This document shows positions 34,589 through 43,800 of a stretch of DNA of 49,424 bases, piece by piece (positions within the stretch are counted from its first letter, which is position 1; each line of letters begins with the position of its first letter). The position numbers were made by a program, and so were the translations under genes. The notes beneath the pieces were generated by a model. It was not told where the DNA came from. It did no database searches and saw only the letters and a list, made by a program, of their open reading frames with translations. This stretch comes from a virus: IMG/VR virus record IMGVR_UViG_3300031787_000189, positions 1 to 49,424 of that record. One strand, given 5' to 3'.

Positions 34589-34856
34589 GATAGCTAAACA
34601 ATATCGAGTTAATTTATTCACTCAAATTCATGAGATAGTTTTTTATGGCCAAGGTGGTTATGACTGGGGAACAGTCTATAACATGCCTATCTGGCTTCGT
34701 AAGTTTACTTTTCATACAATGAAAAAACATTATGATGAGAAAAATGGAAATGAAAATGGTGATTTAGATTCTCAAACTCAAGCCATTAAATCTGGTAAGA
34801 TTCAGCTCCCAGATCATTTTAAAGGTAAATTAGAACAGAAAGCCCCCAAATATTAA
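34545..34856 (+). CDS. Second-frame tail assembly chaperone ORF, gp51 position
   Basis: Open from a TTG at 34545, giving 103 residues, but the first likely native residues are GLTSEIAKQYRVNLF (from 34575), since upstream residues only mirror the overlapping gene out of frame. The remaining part contains QIHEIVFYGQGGYDWGTVYN and MPIWLRKFTFHTMKKHY. Short proteins with 'IHxxVYHGxGG...VYxMPVWLRxF' occur after gp26 in marine T4-likes, as I recall. There is no ATG until MPIW and no ribosome site before the TTG, so expression as a frameshift fusion with the gp26-like protein is the most economical reading. It occupies the place of T4 gene 51 before the tape measure. Confidence 0.68.
   Translation: MTFQLDLAFFGLTSEIAKQYRVNLFTQIHEIVFYGQGGYDWGTVYNMPIWLRKFTFHTMKKHYDEKNGNENGDLDSQTQAIKSGKIQLPDHFKGKLEQKAPKY
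34568..34574 (+). other. Probable programmed +1 frameshift site (seven T)
   Basis: The gp26-like frame reads AGC TTT TTT TGG CCT. A ribosome with TTT in the P site (34571-34573) could slip one base forward onto TTT (34572-34574) and continue GGC CTG ACC into the second ORF. The -1 frame meets TGA at 34579, so only +1 (or -2) gives a fusion. Predicted fusion: 240 residues of the first ORF plus 93 of the second, 333 in total. The second ORF has no ATG near its start. Confidence 0.55.
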
Positions 34857-34865
34857 TATTTATAA
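34857..34865 (+). promoter_or_regulatory. TATTTATAA motif, 30 bases before ATG 34887
   Basis: Exact motif at the stop codon of the chaperone ORF, before the tape-measure gene. Confidence 0.5.
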
Positions 34866-34886
34866 TATATACTATTATAAAACACT

Positions 34887-37800
34887 ATGGCATTAACTCC
34901 AGATCAAGCTAAAGAATTAAGGGATATGCTTAAAGAGATAGAACAACTATCTATTAAGCTTAAAGCCAATATCAATACTACTAGTCTCCAAAATGTAGAA
35001 GCTAACGCTGACACTATCAAACGTTTATTCAAGGATCTTAAAGAAGAGTGGAATGATCTTACATCTGATATATCTATAGCCACTCAAGGTTTTAGAGATA
35101 TTGTTAAAGAAATTAGTCGTCAAAATGTTGGTTTAAATGACTCTCTTAAAGCCTACAAATCACTAACCTCTATAGCCGATAAAATCCAGGCTTACCAAAA
35201 AGGATATAGTGATATGTCATATAAAGACATTATTAGACTTAAAGAAAGAATTCAACTTGAAAAACAAAGACTTGAGAATGCTCAAGATTTGTTAAAGGAA
35301 GAAGGTAGAGCCATAAAAATTAGAGAAAAAGCTTTAAAAGATGAAATAAAAGCTTCTGAGATTAAAATTAATAATTTACAAAATGATAGAAAAGCATCTT
35401 TAGCTGAAATTCGTAACCGAGAAAAACTTAAAGCTGAATTAGCTAAAATAAACAAAGAACATCAAAAGATTACAGCTGGTATAAAACAAAATATTGCTTT
35501 ATTAAATGATGAAGATGAAGCATTTAAGAATTTAAATTTAAGTATTGAAAAAATTGCTCTTGAGACTATTAATGATTTAGACAAACAATTTAAAAATATA
35601 ATTAATGATGTTAGCACTACAGATGATATTGTTAAAAATATGTCTAAATCTTTTGAAAATTTGTCTAGTATAGCTCAAAAGGTTCAAGAATATCAAGAAA
35701 ATATAACTGATGTTAGTAAAGAAGATGTTGGAGAATTAATTAAAAAAGTAGAACTTGAAAAACAACGTTTAGTTAATAGTCTTAATTTATTGAATCTTGA
35801 AAAAGAACGTTTAACTATATCTTTAGAAGCTAATAGAGTAGAACAGCAAAATGCTGAAGCTAGAATAAATGAATTGCAAAGTAAAGGTACTTTACTTGAA
35901 GAAGAAAAAGCTGAATTAGCAGCATTAGAAACTAAAAAGAATAGCTTATTAAATATTGAAAATGAAATAAGCAGTAAAATTGAAGCTAACACAAAACTCA
36001 CAGAAAAAACCCAAGAATACATCTCAGGCCAAAATGAAGAATACCAAAAATTAATTGGCACTCTAAATGAAGTTGAATCAGGTGTTGGTAATATTAATAA
36101 ATCTTTTGGTCTTAATATAGGTAAAAATCTTAAAGGAGCACTTGGTAAAGCAGGACTAGGTAATTTAGCCGATATGCTTGGTATTGATAAGGCTACTGCT
36201 AAGATGAAAAACTTAACAACTGAATATACTAAAGGTGGTAAACAAGCTTTAACATTTGGTCAACAGTTTAAAGTTATAGGTGGAGGTTTAGCTTCTATGG
36301 GTGGTAATCTTCTTAAAGGTTTTAACCCAGTAATGTTAGCTCTTACAGGTATTGTTAAACTTGTTCAATTCTTTATTGAAGCCATGTTTGAGGCTGATCA
36401 ACAGGTCACAGACATAGCTAAAAGTATGGTTATCAGCAAAGAAGCAGCTCGTGGAGTTCGAGACCGATTCTTTGAAATCTCAGACAATGCTAAAATATAC
36501 GCTGGTACATTAGACAACCAACTATTAACTCAAAAAGAATTAGTAGCTGCTAATTTAAAAATTAATGAGTTACTAGGTACATCTATTGATTTCAGTAGCC
36601 AATTAGGTGATAAAGGGAAATATATAGTAGCCCAATTTGCAGCTGCTAGTAAATTCCTAAAACTAAGTGAAGAAGAACAAAAAGGATTACTTGACTTACA
36701 AGCTACTTCAGGAGAAGAAATTAATAAAATCCGAAACACTGTTTTAGGAACAACTTCTCTTTATAAAATTCAAACTGGTGTATTACTAAATGAAAGAAAA
36801 GTTCTTGAAAATGTTTTAAAAGCTAGCAATGCTATTAAACTTTCAACTAAAGGAGGACTTGAAGGGTTAACTAAATCTGCTATAGAAGCGGCTAAATTAG
36901 GTTTATCATTACAAAAAGTATCTGATATAGCAGGTGGATTATTGGATTTTGAAAACCAAATAACAGCTGAACTAGAAGCTGAGTTAATAACAGGTAAAGA
37001 TTTAAATCTTGAATTAGCTCAACAAGCAGCATTGAACAATGACTTAGCAACAGTAGCCTCTGAGATATCTAAAAATGTAGGCTCAGCAGCAGATTTTGCT
37101 AAAATGAATAGACTTGAGCAAGAAGCATTTGCTAAAGCTGTAGGTATGACTAAAGAAGAGTTAGCTGATGTCTTGACAACTCAAGAACAACTTACCAAAT
37201 TAAAAGGCAAATTTAATGCTTTAACAGAAACAGAGAAAAAACAACTTGAAGAATCAGGCAAATTAACAGCAGGTCAGATAGCAACACTTAGAACTGGTAA
37301 AGGAACTGTAGTTGAGTATTATGATGCTTTACAACAAGCAGGTGTAGCTCAAAAAGATATAGTTGAATTATTAGGTGAACAAGCTGCTGCTTCTTTATCT
37401 TCTCAAACTGCTCAAGAAAAATTCAATGAATCATTAGAAAAAGCTAAAGAAATATTTACTCGATTTGTTGACGGAGGAACATTAGACAAATTAGCTGATT
37501 TTATAACTAAATTTGTAGCTTCTGTAGCCCAAAAAGGACTATGGAATACATTAACTGGTGGAGTAATGTCTAATGAAGAAATATTACTTGAACAGAAAAA
37601 ACAACTTGAAAGACAAAAAACAAACGCAGCTACAGAAGAAGAAAAACAAGAAATTGACCAACAATTAATAGAAGTTGAAAAACAACTAACCCAATCTACT
37701 TCAACACGACAAATTGAAGCCACTGCTAAAGAAAAAGGAATAACCATTTCTCCAGAGCAGCAAAGTAGAATAGATGAGTTACAAAAAGAAGCTAAATTAT

Positions 37801-38495
37801 ATGAGGAAGCAACTAGTAATATTTTTAGTGAACTTTTTGCTCCACAAAAAGTATTAGACTATAAAAAAGCTTTATCTGAAGCTGCTCAAGCAGAATTAGA
37901 TCGTTTAGCCACTGAAACCAAATCTGGAGGTATTAAAAATTTACAAAGTGAGTCTTATATAAGAGAAAAAAGTGCTGCTGAAACAATAGTTTTACCACCA
38001 TCAATGCAAGGTCCTAAATTAGCTACTGGTGGTATAATAACATCTCCTATAAACAATGCTACTATTGGTGAAGCAGGTCCTGAAGCTGTGATCCCATTAG
38101 AATCATCTATAGGTAGAAAAATATTAAACTTAGACCGAGAATCAACATTAACCTCTAACAATGATATAGCTAACAGTATAGTTACTCTAATTAATAAAAT
38201 TTCCACCACTGTACCTACTATAACATCGTCTACACCAAATACCTCTATACTCCCAGAAAATAGCATTAAACCATTATCATCACCTATTCAACCCTTAACT
38301 TTAACAACTGATAATCAAAGTGTATCATCAAATAATGATAGTAATAAACTACTACAAGAAGCAGTAAATCTACTTAAAGCTATTCAATCTAAAGAAACCC
38401 CAGTTGTTCAAGTAGCTGTAGATGGAAAAGTAATAGCTGAAGCAGCTGCTCCTAGTATAGGTAATGAAATTACTAAAAGAACTCAATTGGCTTAA
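34887..38495 (+). CDS. Tape measure protein (gp29 analogue)
   Basis: A 1202-residue protein that sets tail length and lies inside the tube. N-terminal 390 residues are Lys/Glu coiled coil with an internal duplication: SLTSIADKIQAYQ (92-104) and NLSSIAQKVQEYQ (258-270), and LEKQRL at 124-129 and 290-295, are both offset by 166. A hydrophobic segment lies near 479-500. The C-terminal part has GGIITSPINNATIGEAGPEA followed by VIPL (about 1049-1071), a hallmark of tape measures. By the rule of about 0.15 nm per residue the tail would be near 180 nm long. It follows tube and chaperone genes, as expected. No lytic transglycosylase or peptidase motif was seen. Confidence 0.9.
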   Translation: MALTPDQAKELRDMLKEIEQLSIKLKANINTTSLQNVEANADTIKRLFKDLKEEWNDLTSDISIATQGFRDIVKEISRQNVGLNDSLKAYKSLTSIADKIQAYQKGYSDMSYKDIIRLKERIQLEKQRLENAQDLLKEEGRAIKIREKALKDEIKASEIKINNLQNDRKASLAEIRNREKLKAELAKINKEHQKITAGIKQNIALLNDEDEAFKNLNLSIEKIALETINDLDKQFKNIINDVSTTDDIVKNMSKSFENLSSIAQKVQEYQENITDVSKEDVGELIKKVELEKQRLVNSLNLLNLEKERLTISLEANRVEQQNAEARINELQSKGTLLEEEKAELAALETKKNSLLNIENEISSKIEANTKLTEKTQEYISGQNEEYQKLIGTLNEVESGVGNINKSFGLNIGKNLKGALGKAGLGNLADMLGIDKATAKMKNLTTEYTKGGKQALTFGQQFKVIGGGLASMGGNLLKGFNPVMLALTGIVKLVQFFIEAMFEADQQVTDIAKSMVISKEAARGVRDRFFEISDNAKIYAGTLDNQLLTQKELVAANLKINELLGTSIDFSSQLGDKGKYIVAQFAAASKFLKLSEEEQKGLLDLQATSGEEINKIRNTVLGTTSLYKIQTGVLLNERKVLENVLKASNAIKLSTKGGLEGLTKSAIEAAKLGLSLQKVSDIAGGLLDFENQITAELEAELITGKDLNLELAQQAALNNDLATVASEISKNVGSAADFAKMNRLEQEAFAKAVGMTKEELADVLTTQEQLTKLKGKFNALTETEKKQLEESGKLTAGQIATLRTGKGTVVEYYDALQQAGVAQKDIVELLGEQAAASLSSQTAQEKFNESLEKAKEIFTRFVDGGTLDKLADFITKFVASVAQKGLWNTLTGGVMSNEEILLEQKKQLERQKTNAATEEEKQEIDQQLIEVEKQLTQSTSTRQIEATAKEKGITISPEQQSRIDELQKEAKLYEEATSNIFSELFAPQKVLDYKKALSEAAQAELDRLATETKSGGIKNLQSESYIREKSAAETIVLPPSMQGPKLATGGIITSPINNATIGEAGPEAVIPLESSIGRKILNLDRESTLTSNNDIANSIVTLINKISTTVPTITSSTPNTSILPENSIKPLSSPIQPLTLTTDNQSVSSNNDSNKLLQEAVNLLKAIQSKETPVVQVAVDGKVIAEAAAPSIGNEITKRTQLA

Positions 38496-38504
38496 TATTT
38501 ATAA
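38496..38504 (+). promoter_or_regulatory. TATTTATAA motif, 32 bases before ATG 38528
   Basis: Exact motif beginning two bases into the region after the tape-measure stop (TAATATTTATAA). Confidence 0.5.
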
Positions 38505-38527
38505 TAAACCCTTAAAATAATAATAAC

Positions 38528-38710
38528 ATGGCAATACCTGGAATTAGAAAAAAATTAGAAGACCAAGGATCATTACTAACAACATTTGATGGTAACACAC
38601 CTCCACCAGCTGTTTTCCCTGATCCAGCTGTCTCATTACAACAAACTCAATTATCTAATTATCGTGGTGTAACCCCACCTAAATATGTAGATAACGCTCC
38701 AACTGACTAA
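38528..38710 (+). CDS. Small proline-rich baseplate-region protein
   Basis: A 60-residue protein, MAIPGIRKKLEDQGSLLTTF, then a Pro-rich stretch DGNTPPPAVFPDPAVSL and a C-terminal VTPPKYVDNAPTD. The low-complexity, Pro-rich sequence suggests an extended peptide lying on other proteins. It lies four bases before the next baseplate gene and behind a promoter motif, so it probably belongs to the baseplate operon. No family recognised. Confidence 0.6.
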   Translation: MAIPGIRKKLEDQGSLLTTFDGNTPPPAVFPDPAVSLQQTQLSNYRGVTPPKYVDNAPTD

Positions 38711-38714
38711 TTAA

Positions 38715-40484
38715 ATGGGTTTAATTGACCTAAAAACTGATTTAAAATCATTAAGGTATGGGAGGGATAGAAAAGGTGGAGGCTCAAGCAACCAACCTTA
38801 TATTACCACTCCCATACCTGATGATTTAACAGCCAATGGCCCTGACTTTTTGCTAAGACAGGGAGCACTACAGGCTTCTTTAGATGATGTTAGCAGATTA
38901 ACCAAATGGTTCTCAGATCCATTATCTATAAATGGTCTGTTATTTACTACTAAACAGATAGCATTAGAAAGACAAAATCCTAAATTAATTGGTATTAATA
39001 GGATTTATTTACCTACTTCAACTATATCTCAAGTTGGATTAAATGCTTTAGGTGCCCACTTAAATAAACAAGGTTTAGATCCTTTTGGATTAGGTTATGC
39101 TCAAGGTGGAAGAAGAGGATATTATTATTCTACTCGAAATCAAGCATTACCTAGTGGAGAACTTGAAAATAGATTAACTATAGCCTATACAGCTAAAATA
39201 GCTAATCAAGATTTAGGTTCTTTAACTATTAATCCATTTGGTATAACAAATGTTAATCCTAATGTTTTACTATCATATAGTGGTGGTCCTAATGCTCCAT
39301 TAGGTTTAGGTACAACACAAATTAAATTAGCTGGTGATGGATCTGGATCACCTAGAGATAGAACTAATACTTATAATTTAATAGCTCAATCTAATGTAGA
39401 TAGAGTTTACTCTTTTGATAACAGTTTGTTTTCTGAACAAACTCCATTTATTGAAAGTAAACTTACAACTTTAAGTAGTATAACAGATTATAGACAAATA
39501 ATAAACACTAAGCTAGGAAACAATCCTACCATCCCAGAAACTAATTATTTTGAATTTAATAGAGAAAAAACCTATAAAACATCAACAACTCGATATCGTC
39601 TTGTAGATCCTTCTAGGTTAACAAACCCTAATAATTCTGTATCTATAGATGAGATTAATGCTTTAGATGTTCAAACAACTAACACAGCACAAGGAGAAGA
39701 AGAAAACAATAATCAAGCTATAACTAATATAATTAATTATTCTGATTCTGATTTAATTAAATTTTTCTTTGAAGTTATCAATCCTAACACAGTAGAAAGT
39801 GTGGATTATTTATTTTTTAGAGCTTATATTAATAGTATAGGAGATAATTTTAAAGGTGAATGGCAGCCATATAGATATTTAGGTAGAGCTGAAAGTTTTT
39901 ATAAATATGGTGGATTCTCTAGAGATGTTCAATTATCATTCATTATATATGCCCATTCTAGAGCTGAAATGAAACCCTTATATAAAAAATTGAATCGTTT
40001 AGTAGGAACAACATCACCTAGATATTCTGGTAGAGGATATATGCTTGGGAATTTTGTTAGATTAACAGTTGGTACTTACTTTAGTAATGTACCTGGTATT
40101 ATTAATAGTATTAGTTTAAAACCATCATTTGAAGCAGGTTGGGATATCAATAGAAACACTGAAGGTTTATCTTTCAAACCAGAAGATGAAGATAATTATT
40201 TAGGACAAATTCCTCGCATGATAGAAGTAGATTTATCATTTACTCCAATTCATGATTTTGCACCTCGATATGAAGAAACATTCATTAATAATGAACCTGT
40301 TGAATTAACCCCACCAACTCCTTCACCTGCTGTCACTCCAAATAGTATAGATACTCCTACATCTACACCACCACCACCACCACCCCTACCATCACCTGCC
40401 CCAATTAATTTTGCGAATCCTGTTACTAGTAATTTAAACCAAATACTTAACCCAGGTTTAGGATCAGGTGTGTTATTTCCCTAG
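38715..40484 (+). CDS. Baseplate/tail-tube-like protein (gp48/gp54-type candidate)
   Basis: A 589-residue protein. The last ~220 residues contain a compact region: SDLIKFFFEVINPNTVE, 'YLFFRAYINSIGDNFKGEWQ', PYRYLGRAESFYKYGGFSRD, 'MKPLYKKLNRLVGTTSPRYS' and MIEVDLSFTPIHDFAPR, which read like a tube-type beta barrel similar in organisation to the tail-tube initiators gp48/gp54 of T4. It ends in a Pro-rich tail (TPPPPPPLPSPAP). The upstream 350 residues are beta-rich with Tyr/Asn and unfamiliar. Position between tape measure and the LysM/hub genes suits a baseplate-tube interface role. The specific T4 equivalence is uncertain. Confidence 0.58.
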   Translation: MGLIDLKTDLKSLRYGRDRKGGGSSNQPYITTPIPDDLTANGPDFLLRQGALQASLDDVSRLTKWFSDPLSINGLLFTTKQIALERQNPKLIGINRIYLPTSTISQVGLNALGAHLNKQGLDPFGLGYAQGGRRGYYYSTRNQALPSGELENRLTIAYTAKIANQDLGSLTINPFGITNVNPNVLLSYSGGPNAPLGLGTTQIKLAGDGSGSPRDRTNTYNLIAQSNVDRVYSFDNSLFSEQTPFIESKLTTLSSITDYRQIINTKLGNNPTIPETNYFEFNREKTYKTSTTRYRLVDPSRLTNPNNSVSIDEINALDVQTTNTAQGEEENNNQAITNIINYSDSDLIKFFFEVINPNTVESVDYLFFRAYINSIGDNFKGEWQPYRYLGRAESFYKYGGFSRDVQLSFIIYAHSRAEMKPLYKKLNRLVGTTSPRYSGRGYMLGNFVRLTVGTYFSNVPGIINSISLKPSFEAGWDINRNTEGLSFKPEDEDNYLGQIPRMIEVDLSFTPIHDFAPRYEETFINNEPVELTPPTPSPAVTPNSIDTPTSTPPPPPPLPSPAPINFANPVTSNLNQILNPGLGSGVLFP

Positions 40485-40500
40485 ATAATAAAAATATAAT

Positions 40501-40800
40501 ATGAATCGTTATCAAAAAATACCTATCATAAAAAATTCTCAAGGTAAAAGTTATTACAGAGATAACAAATATCCTGAAATTCCTCTATCTATTAATGATA
40601 TTTATATTGTGGCGTCTGATGGTGATAGATTTGATATGATAGCTAACCAATACTATGGTGATCCTTCATTATGGTGGATTATATCAATTGCTAATCCTGA
40701 TATATCACAAAATTCAATTTATATACCATTAGAAACCCAAATAAGAATTCCTTACAATCCAGCTAATGTAGTTGCGAGTTACAACCAATTAAATTCATAG
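40501..40800 (+). CDS. LysM-like baseplate protein (gp53-type)
   Basis: A 99-residue protein. Residues about 29-85 fit a LysM fold: 'DIYIVASDGDRFDMIANQYY', then GDPSLWWIISIANPDISQ-NSIYIPLETQIRIP. A LysM domain occurs in T4 gp53 (baseplate wedge) and in small LysM baseplate proteins such as P2 gpX, where it acts in assembly near the hub rather than on peptidoglycan. T4 gp53 is 196 residues, so this is a minimal version. It precedes the hub gene by two bases, consistent with joint translation. Confidence 0.7.
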   Translation: MNRYQKIPIIKNSQGKSYYRDNKYPEIPLSINDIYIVASDGDRFDMIANQYYGDPSLWWIISIANPDISQNSIYIPLETQIRIPYNPANVVASYNQLNS

Positions 40801-40802
40801 TT

Positions 40803-43800
40803 ATGGCCATTATAGGTGAAAGTTTTAAACCGTATGTTAGAACACAAATTAATATACGTCAAAATAAATTAGCTTTAGGAGTTAAAGATAATGATACCTT
40901 AAAATATATAACATCCAAAACATCATTTTTAAGATTAACATCTGGAGTAAATGTTAATAAAGAAGTAGCTAAAAATTTAGATGTTCCTAATCTTGAAGGA
41001 AATGGTTTAGCTAAACAATATGTTTTAGAAGCTGCTCGCTTTAAATCTGACCCCAACAATGCAGACTCAGATTTTACTTCAGGTGTAGGTTACACCTCAG
41101 GAGAATTTAGAAATAATTTTGCTGCCTCTTATGGATTTAACTCAGATCCTAGCTTTGGTTTAGTACCCCCTCCAGGTTTAACATCAGCTACTATTAATAC
41201 TTTAAACAGAGGTACTATACGAGAAGCTACTATAAATTTAGTATGCCATAATCTTTATCAATTTAAAATAATAAATGCTTTATTTTTAAAATTAAAATAT
41301 TCATTGTTATTAGAATGGGGTCATACTTTATATTTTGATAATGGTACTAAAGATAATCCAACTCCTTCATTTGTAAGACCAATATCTATACCGAATTTAT
41401 CTAATGATTTTTTAAATCGTAAAGGTATGTCTTCTGATAGTATATTAAAAGAAATAGAAAATAAAAGAGAAGAATCATGTGGTAATTATGATGCTTTTTT
41501 TGGTGTGATTAAAAATTTTAATTGGGAATTATCAGAAAATGGTTCTTACAATATTACAATTATTGCTATATCTCAAGGTAGTGTTATTGAATCATTAAAA
41601 ATAAATTCTAATCTTACTCCAAATGAAAACATTAGTGGTGAAAATCCTTTATACCAAAAATCTACTTTTCATTATATTTTAGGTAAAATTAGAGAAAAAA
41701 TACTTAATGGAACTGGAGGAGCAGGTGGTGACAATTACCTTCATGGATATATAACAGCAGCCGGAGAAGTAGGTTTAAACTCAGTCAATGTATCTAATTT
41801 TACAAATGTAAAAATTAATAACAAAAATCCATTAGATACAAATTCAACCTCAGCAAAAGCTAATAATATTTTAACTAATCAGGAAGGATTAAAAATAACA
41901 TTCCCTAATTTACAAACATATATAGAATCTAATACTGGTCAAAATCAGTTTTATATAAAATTAGGAACATTACTTCGCTTAATGGAATCATTTTTATTAT
42001 ATTATGATACTACTAAAGATTCAAATCCTTCAATATTTCATTTTAATTATAATTTTATAACTGGAAATGACTGTGTAACAATTCCTCATCATATTTCAAC
42101 TGACCCTCTTACATGTCTTATACCTCTTGATTATGAAAATAACACTGATCCCCCTACTTCTGTTGTATACAATATAAATACTACTACTCATACTATAACC
42201 CTTGATAAAGATTTTAAAATTGTCTCTAGTACTTTTACAACTGCAGCTAGTGCTGATAGTACTGGATGGCCTGATCCTTCTGTAGATGAATCATTAGAAA
42301 ATCAAGAAGTGGTACTTAGCACAGCAGATAGTCTTGGTAATTCTTTATCCAGCGCTGCTTTTAGAATAATCCCTAATAAAACTCTTTACAGTGATGTTTA
42401 TTCTAGATTAAGTTCTACCCCAGATATTTTTTCTCTTCCTTCAAATCCTAATGGTCAAAATATAACAATTATAACTAAAACTATTAGTCCTGTTACAAAA
42501 TATAATATTAATACTCAAGACCAAGCTGAGAATTTAAAATATATGAATAGTGAGTTTAGATCTAAAAGTCCATATATTGGTAAAACCATGCATATATATG
42601 TTAATATAGGCAAAATTATTGACATTTTAGATAAAAATGTAGATGATGAAGGTAATATATCTGTTCATAGTTTTTTAACTCAATTACTAAGTGATGTAAA
42701 ATATGCTTTAGGTGGTATAAACAAATTTGATTTAAACTATGACTCTGTAACTAACACTTTTTCTATTATAGACACAGCTGTTATTCCTTACAAATATCAA
42801 AATCTAAACAAAAAAGATATAGCTAAATTTAATATTAATTTATTAAAAGAATCAAATAATGGTGGTGGTAGTTTTGTAACTAATTTTAGTTTAAAAAGTG
42901 AAGTATTTTCTAAAGTAGCAAACGCTATAGCTATAGGAGCTCAAGATAATGGAAACAGAATGTTAGCTAATTCAACTCCTCTTAGTAATTTTAACAAAGG
43001 ACTAACAGATAGAATAATAACTAATAAAGAAAACATTAACACTAAAGATTTTAAATCAGATCAAGGATTTGACCAATTCAGTGAAGCTTTTGCTAAATAT
43101 AACCAATATAAAAGAAAATTTGTTAGTACTTCTGGTGAAGGTATAAATGAAAATGATATAAACTTATATAGAAATTATCTAGTTGATTTATTTAATTATG
43201 ATTTAGGAACATATACTAGTAATGGAATTACTCCAGGTACTGGTTTTATACCATTAAATCTTCAATTAACAATGGATGGTTTAAGTGGTTTAACTCAATA
43301 TCAAACTTTTGAAATAGATGAAACTTTATTACCTGATGAATATAAAAACAGATTAGGGTTTATAACAACAACTATTTCTCATAAAATTGACAGTAAAGGA
43401 TGGGAAACTACAATTAATTCTTTAGGTGTGCCTAAGAAATTTGGAAAAGAAACAAAAGTAGTATCATCTCCACCTCCTAAGGTGACTGAACCTTCAAAAT
43501 CCCAAACAAAAACAACAACCGCTTCTGTAAAAACCTCAGGTAATCAAGCTAATGTTAGAGCTAAATATGGTGAACCAGGAGATGAGAGTAATTTAGTAAT
43601 GTGGACTTTACCATATACACTTTATTATACTGCTGAAAAAGGTGGGGCTGCTAAAGGTAAAACTAAATTCACTAAACTTAAAGTACATAAAGATGCTTTA
43701 TCTAACTTTGATAATGCTTTTAAAGAAATACTAAGAGAATTTGGTATTGAAAGAATTAAAGAATTAGGATTAGACTCTACATCTGGATTACATAATGTTA

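Noticed and set aside
1068-38504. Minus-strand reading of the recurrent motif as ordinary T4 late promoters driving antisense transcription
   Set aside because: All copies are fixed relative to + strand start codons, and no minus-strand genes lie in their path. Antisense RNAs remain possible but are a less economical explanation.
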